From positions 3,162,001 to 3,226,000 of the forward strand of contig NZ_CP058335.1 of NCBI RefSeq assembly GCF_013391105.1: 64,000 nt of DNA. Direction: 5' to 3'. Each line of letters begins with the position of its first letter. Positions within the stretch are counted from its first letter, which is position 1. Shown here piece after piece: positions 34,094 through 43,621 of the stretch. The notes under the pieces were generated by a model. It saw only the letters and a program-made list of their open reading frames with translations, was not told where the DNA came from and did no database searches. Origin of the DNA: Natronomonas salina (GTDB lineage Archaea; Halobacteriota; Halobacteria; Halobacteriales; Haloarculaceae). The translations under genes were made by a program, and so were the position numbers.

Positions 34094-34529
34094 AGGCGAG
34101 GAATAGCTGCTCCAGCGTTAAATCGCCCGGTGTACAGGCGCGACTGCCCGCTGTCGGTCCGGCCGGCGAAACGGCGAGTGCGCCCCGGTCCCCTGGTGCC
34201 GGGGCGCGGACCCGCCGACGGTACCGGCCCCCGTAGCGATCGGTCCCTGGTGGTTCCCCCTCGTCCGGCCGCTGACAGCGGCGGTGCCGCGCCGCGACGG
34301 GTGCGGTCGACTCCCCAGACCGCACCGTATCTTGTCCTCGACCCCTGAAATGGGTTCTTACCACCTGTACTAGGGAGTGTAAAGAAGCGGGTGAATCAGT
34401 GCGTCCGCGTCGTCGGGCAGGAGTGCCGCTACCCGGGAATCCAGCTCGCGGCGATACCGCGCCGGAGAACCGGTAACGGCTGTGGATCTCTGAAGAACCG
34501 TCCGGGACGTCCCGGACGAACCAGGCTAG
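34094..34529. other. gene-free gap with a perfect palindrome
   Basis: 436 bases of GC-rich sequence between two minus-strand genes. An AT-richer patch (about 34340-34385, TTCTTACC, GTAAAG) may hold a promoter. The perfect 18-base palindrome GTCCGGGACGTCCCGGAC lies at 34500-34517, 12 bases past the stop of the next gene, where it could act as a transcription-end hairpin. Confidence 0.4.
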
Positions 34530-34688
34530 CTACTCCAGGACGCGCTCGAAGTCCCCGTCGCCGCAGGTACAGTCCGGCGAGATACCGATGGGCCGGATGG
34601 ACCCGTCCGGTCGGATCGCTGCCGTGACCGTCGCACCGCAGGATCGGCAGCGCGCGAAGCACCTCGACTTCGTCTCCGACTTGCTCAT
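34530..34688 (-). CDS. small cysteine-rich zinc microprotein
   Basis: 52 residues from the ATG at 34688 (MSKSETKSRCFARCRSCGAT). Cysteines at about 10, 14, 17, 40 and 42 form CxxxCxxC and CxC pairs, enough for one zinc. Between them lies VTAAIRPDGSIRPIG. It is similar in style to other tiny haloarchaeal zinc proteins. It is followed by the palindrome at 34500-34517. Confidence 0.62.
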   Translation of the reverse strand: MSKSETKSRCFARCRSCGATVTAAIRPDGSIRPIGISPDCTCGDGDFERVLE

Positions 34689-34886
34689 ACTACATCTGTG
34701 GGACGGCGGGGGTATCGTACTGGTGCCAATGATGTTAGGAGGACTCCGCGACACCCCGTCGAGCACCCGGACCGTAGCGGTGAGCAGCGCCGTCAGCACG
34801 CCGAAGGCGACGCAAACGAGTCGCGGTAGGCGCCTCTGGGCTCGGCGCCGCCACTGATTTATTGCGCTGGCGGCCGACCCGCCGAC

Positions 34887-35675
34887 ATGGACCTCGGAAT
34901 CGACGGGAACGCGGCGATAGTGACGGCAGGAACCGCCGGCCTGGGGCTGGCCAGCGCAGAGGCGCTGGCGGAGGCCGGGTGCGACGTCGCCATCTGCGGG
35001 CGGGACGAGGACAGGCTCTCGCGGGCCGAGTCGCGGGTCGACGAGGCGGGCCCCGGCGACGTCCTCGCCCTCCGGGCGGACATCACCGAGAAGGACGACG
35101 TCGAGTCGTTCGTCGGCAGTGCAGTCGACGAGTTCGGGCGCCTCGACCACGTCGTCACGAGCGCGGGCGGTCCGCCCTCGGGGTCGTTCCTCGACACCGA
35201 CGACGAGGACTGGTACGACGCCTACGACCTGCTGGTGATGAGCGTCGTCCGGACGGTGCGGACGGCCCATCCGCCGCTCGTCGAGGACGGCGGCGGCACC
35301 ATCGTCAACATCACCTCGCGGTCGGTCCAGGAGGTCATCGACGACCTCGTGCTGTCGAACTCCGTCCGCCGGGGGGTCATCGGGCTGATGAAGTCCCTGT
35401 CCCACGACCTCGCGCCCGAGGTGCGCGCCAACGCGGTGCTCCCGGGCGCCCACGAGACGAGCCGCATCGAGGAGCTCGTCGAGGACGCCGTCGAGCGCGG
35501 CGACTACGAGGACTACGAGGCCGGGCTCGCCGACTGGTCGGAGGGCGTCCCGCTGGAGCGGGTCGGCGACCCCCGGGAGCTCGGGGAGACGGTGGCGTGG
35601 CTCTCCAGCGACCGGTCGTCGTACGTCAACGGCGCCGCGGTCCCCGTCGACGGGGGGTCTACCCGGAGCGTCTGA
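34887..35675 (+). CDS. SDR-like protein with atypical active site
   Basis: 262 residues from the ATG at 34887. Rossmann fold: the nucleotide loop is TAGTAGLG in place of TGxxxGxG, and the NAG-like motif is TSAGG. The usual YxxxK catalytic pair is missing; the matching segment reads VLSNSVRRGVIGLMKSL. This pattern fits the SDR subgroup annotated as BKR-like (3-oxoacyl reductase-like) proteins that depart from the classical catalytic tetrad. It could be a reductase using other residues or a non-catalytic binder. A TTTATTGCG box at 34857-34865 suits a leaderless start. Confidence 0.86.
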   Translation: MDLGIDGNAAIVTAGTAGLGLASAEALAEAGCDVAICGRDEDRLSRAESRVDEAGPGDVLALRADITEKDDVESFVGSAVDEFGRLDHVVTSAGGPPSGSFLDTDDEDWYDAYDLLVMSVVRTVRTAHPPLVEDGGGTIVNITSRSVQEVIDDLVLSNSVRRGVIGLMKSLSHDLAPEVRANAVLPGAHETSRIEELVEDAVERGDYEDYEAGLADWSEGVPLERVGDPRELGETVAWLSSDRSSYVNGAAVPVDGGSTRSV

Positions 35676-35715
35676 AGCGGTCGCTCCCGGTCGGCGTCGA
35701 GTAACACCGACGTAG

Positions 35716-36189
35716 TCAAGCCGAACGGACGACGAAGACGTCGAACCCGTCGTTCTCGTCGTTCTCGTCGCGCTCGTCGCTCCCCGCGTCGACCCTCGAG
35801 AGCCGCTGGACGACGCGACCGGCGTCGTCGCCGCCGACGAAGACCACCTCGGCGTCCGCCTCGCCGGCGACCCGCGAGAGGACCTTCGCGATCCGCCGCC
35901 GGCCGGCGTAGGCGTCGACGCGCTCGGCGCGGAAGTCGGCCCCGGGCGCGACATCGGCGGCGGCCGCCCGGAGCCGTTCGGCGGCCGCGTCGGGGTCGTA
36001 CGCCCCGTCGTCGGTGAGGTCGTACGTCTCCGCGAGGGACGCGTCGGTCGGCAGGACGCTCGCGACGACGAGCCGCGCGCCCGTCCGGTCGGCGAACGCC
36101 GTGGCGCGCCGGAGCGCCCGCTCGGAGCTCTCGCCGCCGTCGTAGGCGACGAGGTAGGTCGCGGGGTCGCCCTCGCCGGTCCGGCTCAT
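35716..36189 (-). CDS. universal stress protein family (UspA-like)
   Basis: 157 residues from the ATG at 36189. It opens TYLVAYDGGESSERALRRATAFADRTGARLVVASVLPTD, with the adenine-binding fold of UspA. The ATP-loop region reads ADAEVVFVGGDDAGRVVQRLS, where G-x2-G-x9-GS would be expected; it is degenerate. An acidic DERDENDENDG insertion precedes the last strand. Its ATG overlaps the end of the upstream membrane-protein gene by 4 bases (ATGA), so they are translated together. Confidence 0.88.
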   Translation of the reverse strand: MSRTGEGDPATYLVAYDGGESSERALRRATAFADRTGARLVVASVLPTDASLAETYDLTDDGAYDPDAAAERLRAAAADVAPGADFRAERVDAYAGRRRIAKVLSRVAGEADAEVVFVGGDDAGRVVQRLSRVDAGSDERDENDENDGFDVFVVRSA

Positions 36190-36494
36190 AGTTTCCCTCC
36201 GTCGCGCTCTTCGTCCGACGTCGACGGGGCCTCGACCTGGGTCGCGAGCAGGTACGACGGGACGCCGATGTAGAGGGCGAAGACGAGGATCGCCAGGAGG
36301 CTCGAGGTGCTCCGCGATCCGGTGTACGGCTGCGAGAGCTGGATCGTCGCCTGGATGAGCAGGGCGCCGACGATCACGACGAGGCCGACCGCTAGGGTGA
36401 AGCAGATCGCGCCGACGGCGAACAGCATCGAGTCGATGAGGTACGACCCGGTCCGGGGGAGGGGGTTCACGGTCTCGGAGATTCGCGCCCGCAA
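36186..36494 (-). CDS. small membrane protein coupled to the universal stress protein
   Basis: 102 residues from the ATG at 36494. Two hydrophobic helices (about 19-47 and 66-84), with a polar C-terminus EAPSTSDEERDGGKL facing one side. It overlaps the downstream Usp start. Such USP-linked small membrane proteins often accompany transporters, but no transporter is adjacent. Function unknown. Confidence 0.72.
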   Translation of the reverse strand: MRARISETVNPLPRTGSYLIDSMLFAVGAICFTLAVGLVVIVGALLIQATIQLSQPYTGSRSTSSLLAILVFALYIGVPSYLLATQVEAPSTSDEERDGGKL

Positions 36495-36542
36495 GAAGAG
36501 TATTTCCCACCTAGTCGCACACCGGTGGAGGCCCTCTCCAGG

Positions 36543-36896
36543 TCACCAGGTCTCGATGCGGCGCTCGCGGATGTCCTCGACGCAGCCGCGGCAGTCGCGG
36601 TGGTCGGGGTCGTAGCAGGCCGGGCGGGCCTGCTCGTCGAGCGAGACGGCGCGCTTCTCGGCGTAGCGGCGGCAGACGATCCGCGCCCGCCCCTCGTCGT
36701 CGGTCGGGAGGTCGGCGAGGGTGGCGGTCTTCGCGTCGCTGTAGGCGCGCCTGGCCTCCTCGAACTGCTTGCCCGCGGAGTGCAGCTTCGTCCGGACGAG
36801 CCGCTCGAGACGACGACGGTTGCTCACGGTGGGGGGTTCGGGCGCCGGCCCCAAAGAGCCGTCGGCCGGGGCGGACGACGGGTCCGCACGACTCAT
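36543..36896 (-). CDS. haloarchaeal protein with C-terminal cysteine cluster
   Basis: 117 residues from the ATG at 36896 (MSRADPSSAPADGSLGPAPE). The helical middle, RRLERLVRTKLHSAGKQFEEARRAYSDAKTATLADLP, is followed by IVCRRYAEKR and the cluster CYDPDHRDCRGCVEDI, three cysteines plus His. That might bind zinc. The gene is divergent from the hybrid kinase, with about 50 bases between them. No family known to me. Confidence 0.68.
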   Translation of the reverse strand: MSRADPSSAPADGSLGPAPEPPTVSNRRRLERLVRTKLHSAGKQFEEARRAYSDAKTATLADLPTDDEGRARIVCRRYAEKRAVSLDEQARPACYDPDHRDCRGCVEDIRERRIETW

Positions 36897-36946
36897 CGCC
36901 CGCAAGCCCCGCAACGGTTTTCCCCCGAGACGCCGACCTCGTTGCA

Positions 36947-39089
36947 ATGAGCCGACAGACCCGGGTGCTGCACGTCGACGACGACGCCGGGTTCGCGTCC
37001 CTGACGGCCTCGACGCTCGAGGGGACCGGCGACGGGTTCGAGGTGGTCGTCGAGAACGCCGCCGGCGACGCTCTCGAGCGGCTCGCCGACGACGCCGGCG
37101 ACATCGACTGCATCGTCAGCGACTACGAGATGCCGGGGACCGACGGCCTCGAGTTCCTGCAGGCCGTCCGGACCGACCACCCCGACCTCCCGTTCGTGCT
37201 GTTCACGGGGAAGGGCAGCGAGGAGGTCGCCAGCGACGCCTTCTCGGCCGGCGCCACCGACTACCTCCAGAAGGGCCCCGGCGTCGACCAGTTCGAACTG
37301 CTCGCCAAGCGGATCGAGAACGTCGTCTCGCGGTGGCGGGCCCGCACCGACTACCGGCACATCTTCGAGGACGCGACCGACGGGATCACCGTCCACGACC
37401 CCGACACGGGCGAGATCCTCGACGCGAACCGGCGGTTCTGCGAGATGGTCGGGTACGACCGCGAGGACCTGCTCTCGGCGTCCTTCGGCGAGTTCAGCGC
37501 CACCGACCGCGGCTACACCCAGCGGCGGGCCGACGAGCACGTCGCCCGCGTCCTGGACGACGGCGAGCAGGTCTTCGAGTGGGTCGTGGAGACGGCGGGC
37601 GGCGACGACCTGCCGGTGGAGATCCGCCTGAAGGAGACGACGCTCCGCGGGCGGAACTGCGTCCTCGCGATCGCGCGGGATATCTCCGACCGGAAGGCCA
37701 GGGAGCGGGAGCTCCGCCGCGAGCAGGCGTTCGTCGAGGGCCTCTTCGACGCCATCCCGGACCTCGTCTACGCCCTCGACGAGACGGGGACCATCGTCCG
37801 GTGGAACGACCACGCCGTCGAGGTGACGGGCTACTCGGGCGAGGAGATCGGGGCGATGGACGCCACCGAGATGGTCGGCGGCGAGGACGTCGAGCGGGTC
37901 GCCGACGCGGTCGGCACCGTGGTCTCGGAGCGGCGGTCGGTGACCCTCGAGGTGGACGTGGTGACCAGGGACGGCACGTCGATCCCGTACGAACTGGTCG
38001 GCGCGCCGCTGATCGACGACGCGGGCGACCTTCGCGGGATCGTCGGCGCGGGGCGGGACGTCTCCGAACGGCTGGCCAGGGAGCGCGAACTCGAGCGCTA
38101 CGAGCAGATCGTCGACGCGGTCGGCGACGCGGTGTTCGAACTCGACCACCGGGGCGCGTTCACCGAGGTGAACGACTACATGGCCGAGATGCTCGGGTAC
38201 GATGTCGAGGACCTCCTCGGCGAGCACCTCGCGGCGGTCGTCTCGCCGGCGGACCTCGAGACCGCGAAGGAGAGGCAGCGGGCGCTGCTGGCCGGGGAGG
38301 CCGACTACGTGACCTTCGAGTTGACGGCGGTGACCGCCGACGGCGGGCCGATCCCCTGCGAGGTCCGGATCGCGCTCGCCCCCGAGCGCGCGGGCACCGA
38401 CCGCCGGGGGACCGTCGGCGTCGTCCGCGACGTCTCCGACCGCAAGGAGCGAGAGCGGGAGCTCGAGCGGCAGAACCAGCGGCTCGAGGAGTTCGCGAGT
38501 ATCGTCTCCCACGACCTAAAGAACCCGCTGACCGTCGCCAAGGGCCGGATCGGGCTCGCCCGGGCCGACCGCGACAGCGAGGACCTCGAGATCGCCGCCT
38601 CGACCCTCGACCGGATGGAGACGCTCGTCGACCGGACGCTGACCCTGGCCCGGGAGGGCCGAACCGTCGGCGAGACCCAGCCCGTCGACCTGTCGGGGGT
38701 CGCCGAGGCCGCGTGGTCGACCGGCGGCGACCCCGGGGCCACCCTCCGGCTGGGGGACCTCCCCCGAGATCGAGGCCGACCCCGACCGCCTCCGGCACCT
38801 CTTCGAGAACCTCTACGGGAACGCCGTCGAGCACGGCGCCGCCGACGCGACGGTCACCGTCGACCCCCTCGACGGCGGGTTCTTCGTCGCCGACGACGGA
38901 CCCGGCATCCCCGAGGACGAACGCGACGCCGTCCTCGAGGCGGGCTACACGACCGCCCGGTCGGGCACCGGTCTCGGACTGGCCATCGTCCGCCGGATCG
39001 CGGAGGCGCACGGATGGACCGTCGACGTACGCGAGGGGGCCGACGGCGGGGCGCGCTTCGAGTTCACCGACGTCGACCGCGTCGCGTGA
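36947..39089 (+). pseudogene. hybrid receiver-PAS histidine kinase, frameshifted as sequenced (probable sequence error)
   Basis: Frame 1 runs from the ATG at 36947 to the H-box region; frame 2 then carries the ATPase domain to the stop at 39089. Order: receiver domain (VLHVDDDAGF, SDYEMPGTDG, phospho-Asp; no output Lys anomaly, KG), three PAS domains with RDISDRK/RDVSERL/RDVSDRK linkers, HisKA with SHDLKNPL, then an ATPase reading [17 protein letters not shown] and GTGLGLAI. A single extra C in the run CCCCC at 38761-38765 shifts the frame after [10 protein letters not shown]. Removing it restores [18 protein letters not shown] and a 714-codon gene. Soluble multi-PAS sensors of this type probably sense redox, light or oxygen. 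Partners unknown. Confidence 0.88.
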
Positions 39090-39163
39090 CCGGCTTCAGT
39101 TCCCGGGAGGCACTGCCCGCCGGCGGACCCTACCGTTAAGCCCCGCGGCGACCTTTCACCGCC

Positions 39164-40000
39164 ATGCGACGAGACGAGTTCCGTACCCTCGACGGCGTCG
39201 AGATCCACTACAGCGAGTGGGGCAACACGGACGCGCCGCCGGGTCGTCTGCGTCCACGGCCTCTCGCGGGTCGGCCGCGACTTCGACCCGCTGGCGCGCG
39301 AACTCGCCGACGACTACCGGGTGCTGTGTCCCGACATGCCCGGCCGCGGGCTGAGCGAGTGGGCGCCGACCCACTACTCGCCCGAGGCGATGGTCGACCT
39401 CCTGGTCGCCTTCTACGACGAACTGGGCCTCGAGTCGACCCGCTACGTCGGGACGTCGATGGGCGGGACGCTCGGCATCCGGCTGGCGGCCGACGACCTC
39501 GCCGACCGCATCGACGCGCTGGTGCTCAACGACGTCGGCCCAGAGCCCTCGGAGGACGAGGGCGCCGAGGGGGGTATCCAGCGGATCATCGACTACCTGA
39601 CGAACCCGCCGACGTACGACCGGTTCACCGAGATGGAGGCGTACTTCCGGGAGGCCTACGCGACGTTCAACGAGCAGAGCGACGCGGAGTGGCGGCGGCT
39701 GACCCGGACCTCATCGCGCCGCACCGACGACGGGCAGTTCACGCCGAACTACGACACCGGTATCGTCGAACCCGTCGTGACCGCCGAGTCCGAACGGGAC
39801 CCCTGGGCGCTGTGGGAGGCCGTCGACGCCCCGACGCTCGTCCTCCGCGGGGAGGACTCCGATATCCTCGGCGAGGGGACGTTCGAGGAGATGCAGACCC
39901 GCCGCCCCGAGGTGGAGACGCTGGTCGTGGACTGCGGGCACGCGCCGCGCTCAACACCGACGAGCAACGCTCCGCCATCCGGTCGATTCTCCCCGAGTGA
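39164..40000 (+). pseudogene. alpha/beta hydrolase, twice frameshifted as sequenced (probable sequence error)
   Basis: It starts MRRDEFRTLDGVEIHYSEWG at 39164. After DAPP an extra G (GGG at 39241-39243) moves the frame; the rest reads VVCVHGLSRVGRDFDPLARELADDYRVLCPDMPGRG. The nucleophile elbow GTSMGG, the acid in LVLRGEDSD and the expected His in DCGHAP follow. Near 39945 a base is missing, and the true end, ALNTDEQRSAIRSILPE, stops at 40000. The two errors cancel, giving about 278 residues, normal for the family. With both corrected, all three catalytic residues of an esterase/hydrolase are in place. Substrate unknown. Confidence 0.85.
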
Positions 40001-40100
40001 GGGCCGCTGTCCACTTTCACTCCGCCACCGACGGTTTTTATACCATCGGGCGCCAACCGACGTACGTCTCCCATTGAAAACACGTGGAGACGGATACGCC

Positions 40101-41031
40101 ATGACAGACCTGCGACAGCACGCAGCCGAGATACACGAACAGTTCTCAGACTCGCTCGACGTGAGCGAGGAAGAAATCGAGGAACGCCTGGAGACGCTCG
40201 TCTCCGAGTACCGCGTTCCCGTCGACGAGGCCCGCCGCAGCGTGGTCTCGACGTACCTCGACGAGGCCGACATGGACCGCGACCAGCTGGCCGGCGGCTC
40301 CAGCGAGGCCGCTAACGTCGAGGACATCGACGCCCCCGAGGAGTGGCTCGACCTGACCGTCAAGGTCGTCGACCTCTGGGGAGCCCCGCGCCGACTCCAT
40401 CGCGCAGGTCGGCCTGCTGGGCGACGAGACCGGCACCGTGAAGTTCACCAAGTGGGCCAAGAGCGACCTCCCCGAACTCGAGGAGGGGTCGGTCTACCGG
40501 CTCGGCAACCTCGTCACCGACGAGTACGAGGGCCGCTACTCGGTGAAGCTCAACAAGACCACGACCATCGAGGAGCTCGACGAGGACATCGAGGTCGGCG
40601 ACGACTCCACGGAGGTCCAGGGCGCGCTGGTCGACATCCAGTCCGGCTCCGGCCTCATCAAACGCTGCCCCGAGGAGGACTGCACGCGCGTCCTCCAGAA
40701 CGGCCGCTGCTCGGAGCACGGCGACGTCGAGGGCGAGTTCGACCTCCGCATCAAGGGCGTCCTCGACGACGGCGACCAGGTCCACGAGGTCATCTTCGAC
40801 CAGGAGGCCACCGAGGAGCTGACCGGCATCACCCTCGACGAGGCCCAGGAGATGGCGATGGACGCCCTCGACACCGAGGTCGTCGTCGAGGAGATGGCCG
40901 ACACCGTCCTCGGCCTCTACTACCGGGTCGCCGGACCCACGTTCGGCCGGTACGTCCTGGCCGACGAGATCGAGACCCTCACCGGGCCGGTCGACGCGGA
41001 GAGCGTGCTGATCAAAGCGAGGTCCCTGTAA
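40101..41031 (+). pseudogene. rpa3: replication protein A (RPA3-like), frameshifted as sequenced (probable sequence error)
   Basis: It starts MTDLRQHAAEIHEQFSDSLD at 40101. About 95 residues in, an extra G in GGGG (40378-40381) breaks the frame; removing it joins KVVDLW to EPRADSIAQVGLLGDETGTV. The OB fold (about 95-180) and the zinc finger CPEEDCTRVLQNGRCSEHG (about 190-208) follow, then a C-terminal domain ending SVLIKARSL. A single OB fold, about 309 residues and pairing with an RPA-associated protein match RPA3 of Haloferax. It coats single-stranded DNA. TATA box GTTTTTATACC at about 40033-40043. Confidence 0.85.
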
Positions 41032-41627
41032 TGAGTGCATCCGTTCCCACCCGCGAGGTCGCCCGGCGCGCCTTCGCGGCCGAGTTCAACGACGCATCGT
41101 ACACGTTCAAGGAGTCCGACGACGACCGCGCGCCGGTCTACTCGCTGCTGCCGACCGGCGAGTCCGCCAACCGCGTCTTCGTCGTCGGCACGCTGACCGA
41201 GACGGAGGACGTCGGCGAGGACTCCGAGTACTGGCGCGGTCGAATCGTCGACCCTACGGGTACGTTCTTCACGTACGCGGGCCAGTACCAGCCCGAGGCC
41301 GCCTCGGCGCTCCGCGAGGCCGAGACCCCCGCCTACGTCTCCGTGGTCGGCAAGCCCCGCACCTACGAGACCGACGAGGGCGACGTGAACGTCTCGCTGC
41401 GACCCGAGTCCATCACCGTCGTCGACGCCGACACCCGCGACCGCTGGGTCGTCGAGACGGCCGAGCGGACCGTCGAGCGCATCGAATCGTTCGACACGGC
41501 CGACGAGTACGACGCGATGGCCGAGACCCAGTACGGACCGGATCTCGACCTCTCCGTCTACCGCGACCAGGTCGTGACGGCCCTCGAGGACCTCGAGGAG
41601 GACGTCGAGGTCGCCGCCGAAGCGTAG
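41031..41627 (+). CDS. rpap3: RPA-associated protein (RPAP3-like, COG3390)
   Basis: 198 residues; its ATG shares a base with the rpa3 stop (TAATG), so the two are translated together. The sequence TREVARRAFAAEFNDASYTF, YSLLPTGESANRVFVVGTLTETEDVGE, WRGRIVDPTGTFFTYAGQYQPEA is the OB-like domain of haloarchaeal RPA-associated proteins. In Haloferax RPAP3 binds its cognate RPA and the pair bind single-stranded DNA. A short T-run (41644-41650) after the stop may end the transcript. Confidence 0.88.
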   Translation: MSASVPTREVARRAFAAEFNDASYTFKESDDDRAPVYSLLPTGESANRVFVVGTLTETEDVGEDSEYWRGRIVDPTGTFFTYAGQYQPEAASALREAETPAYVSVVGKPRTYETDEGDVNVSLRPESITVVDADTRDRWVVETAERTVERIESFDTADEYDAMAETQYGPDLDLSVYRDQVVTALEDLEEDVEVAAEA

Positions 41628-41699
41628 TACGGTCAACAGACTTCGTTTTTCTTCGCGATACTGGCCGGATAGCGCGGGCTCCGTGCTGCTCCAGCCGAC

Positions 41700-42839
41700 T
41701 CAGGCCAGTCCCAGGAACGTCAGCAGCGCGAACAGCAGGTCGCCGTAGGTCAGCGCGAACAGCAGCCCGGCGAACATCGGGAGGATGAACGGGATACCGG
41801 GCGTCAGCCAGACGCGCTCCCGGTCGGACTCGGTGAGGACCTCCAGGCCCTCGCGGAGTTCGGTCGGGGTGGTGCCGTAGGCCGAGTGCGCGGAGAGGAA
41901 GCGCTCGGCGCCCCAGGTGTCGAGGGGCCGGATCGCGGCCTGGAGTTCGTCCTCCGCGGCGTCGGAGTCACTGTCATCCGCACTCTCGGACTCGGTGACG
42001 ACGCCGCCGTCGGTCAGCGCGCGTTCGTCGGCGGCGATGGAGCCGTCGCCCGGGTCGTTCCGGGCCGCGGGGAGGGGATGTCGATACCGGTCCGGGTTCG
42101 CACGGATTTGTTCGAACGTGACGCCTCGCCAGCGGAGGTACATCCGGAGGGCGTCGACGTCGAGGCCGCGGCGGCTGAACCCGTCCGGCCCCTCCAGCAG
42201 GCGCCCGTACTCGACGAGGACGTCGGCGACGGCGACCGGCCGGCCGACGAACATCGCGGGCGTGACCTCGCCGCGCGGGAGGTTCCGCAGCGCCAGCAGC
42301 AGCGGGTAGGCGAGGCCGACGATGACGGTGTTCGAGAGGATGGTCAGCGAGAAGACGCCGAGGGTGGCCCGGTTGAGCGGGAGCGCCCCGAGTTCGAGGT
42401 AGAAGCTGGGGTACACCGGGAACAGCACCGCAAGCGAGATGACCGCCTTGGCGTCGGCTCCCCCGAACCCGCCGAGCCGCCAGAAGACGTAGCCGAGCGG
42501 GGCGACGAGCCCCAGCGAGAGGACGACGCGGACGGCGAAGAGCCGCTGGGAGAAGGCCCCCTGGTCGAGGACGAGCCACCCGTCCCAGGCGAGCGCGACG
42601 ACCCCCGCGACGAGCAGGGGGAGCCACGTCCGGTTCGGCACCCGCCGCGTCTCGATGTCGCGGTAGGCCGCCCACGCGAACACGGGGACGGCGACGAGGC
42701 GGAGCAGGTCCGGGCCCCGGGCGACGCCGAGGAACACCGACGAGAGGACGTCGCCGCCGACGAGCCCGAGGGCCGTCAGAGCGGCGAGCGGTACGGACGG
42801 GTCGGGACTCGAAGCGAGCCCGGCGAACAGCGACGACAC
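41700..42839 (-). CDS. archaeal prepilin peptidase (PibD type, A24 family)
   Basis: 379 residues from the ATG at 42839. Catalytic aspartates of the aspartic type: [13 protein letters not shown] (Asp61) and FGGADAKA (Asp129, the GxGD-like motif). About eight membrane helices, with a large soluble acidic insertion (about 210-340) before the last two. PibD removes the class III signal peptide from archaellins and pilins. The insertion makes it longer than the common 200-350 residue size. A TTTATAAGG box (about 42869-42861) lies 22-30 bases upstream of the ATG, so the mRNA is probably leaderless. Confidence 0.88.
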   Translation of the reverse strand: MSSLFAGLASSPDPSVPLAALTALGLVGGDVLSSVFLGVARGPDLLRLVAVPVFAWAAYRDIETRRVPNRTWLPLLVAGVVALAWDGWLVLDQGAFSQRLFAVRVVLSLGLVAPLGYVFWRLGGFGGADAKAVISLAVLFPVYPSFYLELGALPLNRATLGVFSLTILSNTVIVGLAYPLLLALRNLPRGEVTPAMFVGRPVAVADVLVEYGRLLEGPDGFSRRGLDVDALRMYLRWRGVTFEQIRANPDRYRHPLPAARNDPGDGSIAADERALTDGGVVTESESADDSDSDAAEDELQAAIRPLDTWGAERFLSAHSAYGTTPTELREGLEVLTESDRERVWLTPGIPFILPMFAGLLFALTYGDLLFALLTFLGLA

Positions 42840-43015
42840 ACAGTGGGGTGTGTCCAGGTTCCTTATAAACTCACGCTATGGCTCAGTGCGCTCGTCGGGT
42901 GCGTAGATTCGGCCAGGCGACGGGAGAGAGATTGGACATTCGTGATTTTGAATCGGTAATACTGCCGCAATAGTCCGGTATATCCCGCAACCGGTTGTGA
43001 ACTCGGTACGACCAC

Positions 43016-43603
43016 ATGCCGTTCAGGGACTACGAGACGCTCGACCTCGACGGCGTCGCCCTCGTACCGATCGACGTCCAGCAGGGGTTCGACCACGACC
43101 GCTGGGGCGAGCGGAACAACCCCGACGCCGAGCGCCACGTCGCGGAACTGCTCGCGGCGTTCCGCGAGGCCGACCTGCCGGTCGTGCACGTCCGCCACGA
43201 CTCCACCGAACTCGACTCGCCGCTGCGCCCCGACCGGGCGGGCAACGCTTTCAAGCCCGAGGCCGAGCCGACCCGCGAGGAACCCGTCGTCGCCAGGGAC
43301 GTCGACGGTGCCTTCGTCGGGACCGACCTCGAGAGCCGGCTCCGGGAGGCCGGCGTGCAGCGACCCGTCTTCGTCGGGTTCACGACCGACCGCGGCGTCT
43401 CGACGACCGCGCGGATGGCGGCGAACTTCGGGTTCGAACCGTACGTCGTCGCCGACGCCGCGGTGACCTTCGAGCGAGAGTTCGACGGCACGCGGTACGC
43501 CGCCGAGCAGAACCACCGGCTGGCGCTCGCACAGCTCGACGGCGAGTTCGCGACCGTCGTCGAGACGGCGACGCTACTGGCCGCCCTTGAGGCGAGAGAA
43601 TGA
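43016..43603 (+). CDS. isochorismatase-fold protein lacking the catalytic cysteine
   Basis: 195 residues from the ATG at 43016. The fold of isochorismatase/nicotinamidase-type cysteine hydrolases is clear: LVPIDVQQGF (Asp20), AFKPEAEPTREEPVV and GFTTDRGVSTTARMAANFGFEPYVVADA. Active members have Cys where this protein has Gly127 (TTDxCVSTTAR), and the second catalytic residue, usually Lys, aligns with Arg94. The cis-peptide region is otherwise well kept, so the gene is not decaying. It may bind a ligand rather than hydrolyse. It lies next to the gas-vesicle locus. Confidence 0.85.
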   Translation: MPFRDYETLDLDGVALVPIDVQQGFDHDRWGERNNPDAERHVAELLAAFREADLPVVHVRHDSTELDSPLRPDRAGNAFKPEAEPTREEPVVARDVDGAFVGTDLESRLREAGVQRPVFVGFTTDRGVSTTARMAANFGFEPYVVADAAVTFEREFDGTRYAAEQNHRLALAQLDGEFATVVETATLLAALEARE

Positions 43604-43621
43604 GCCCGCCGCGGAAGCGTC

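Noticed and set aside
36947-41031. True pseudogenes in the kinase-hydrolase-RPA region
   Set aside because: All shifts are single bases, mostly in short runs, restored frames keep every catalytic motif, and no other decay (stop codons, deletions) is seen. Sequence error is more likely.
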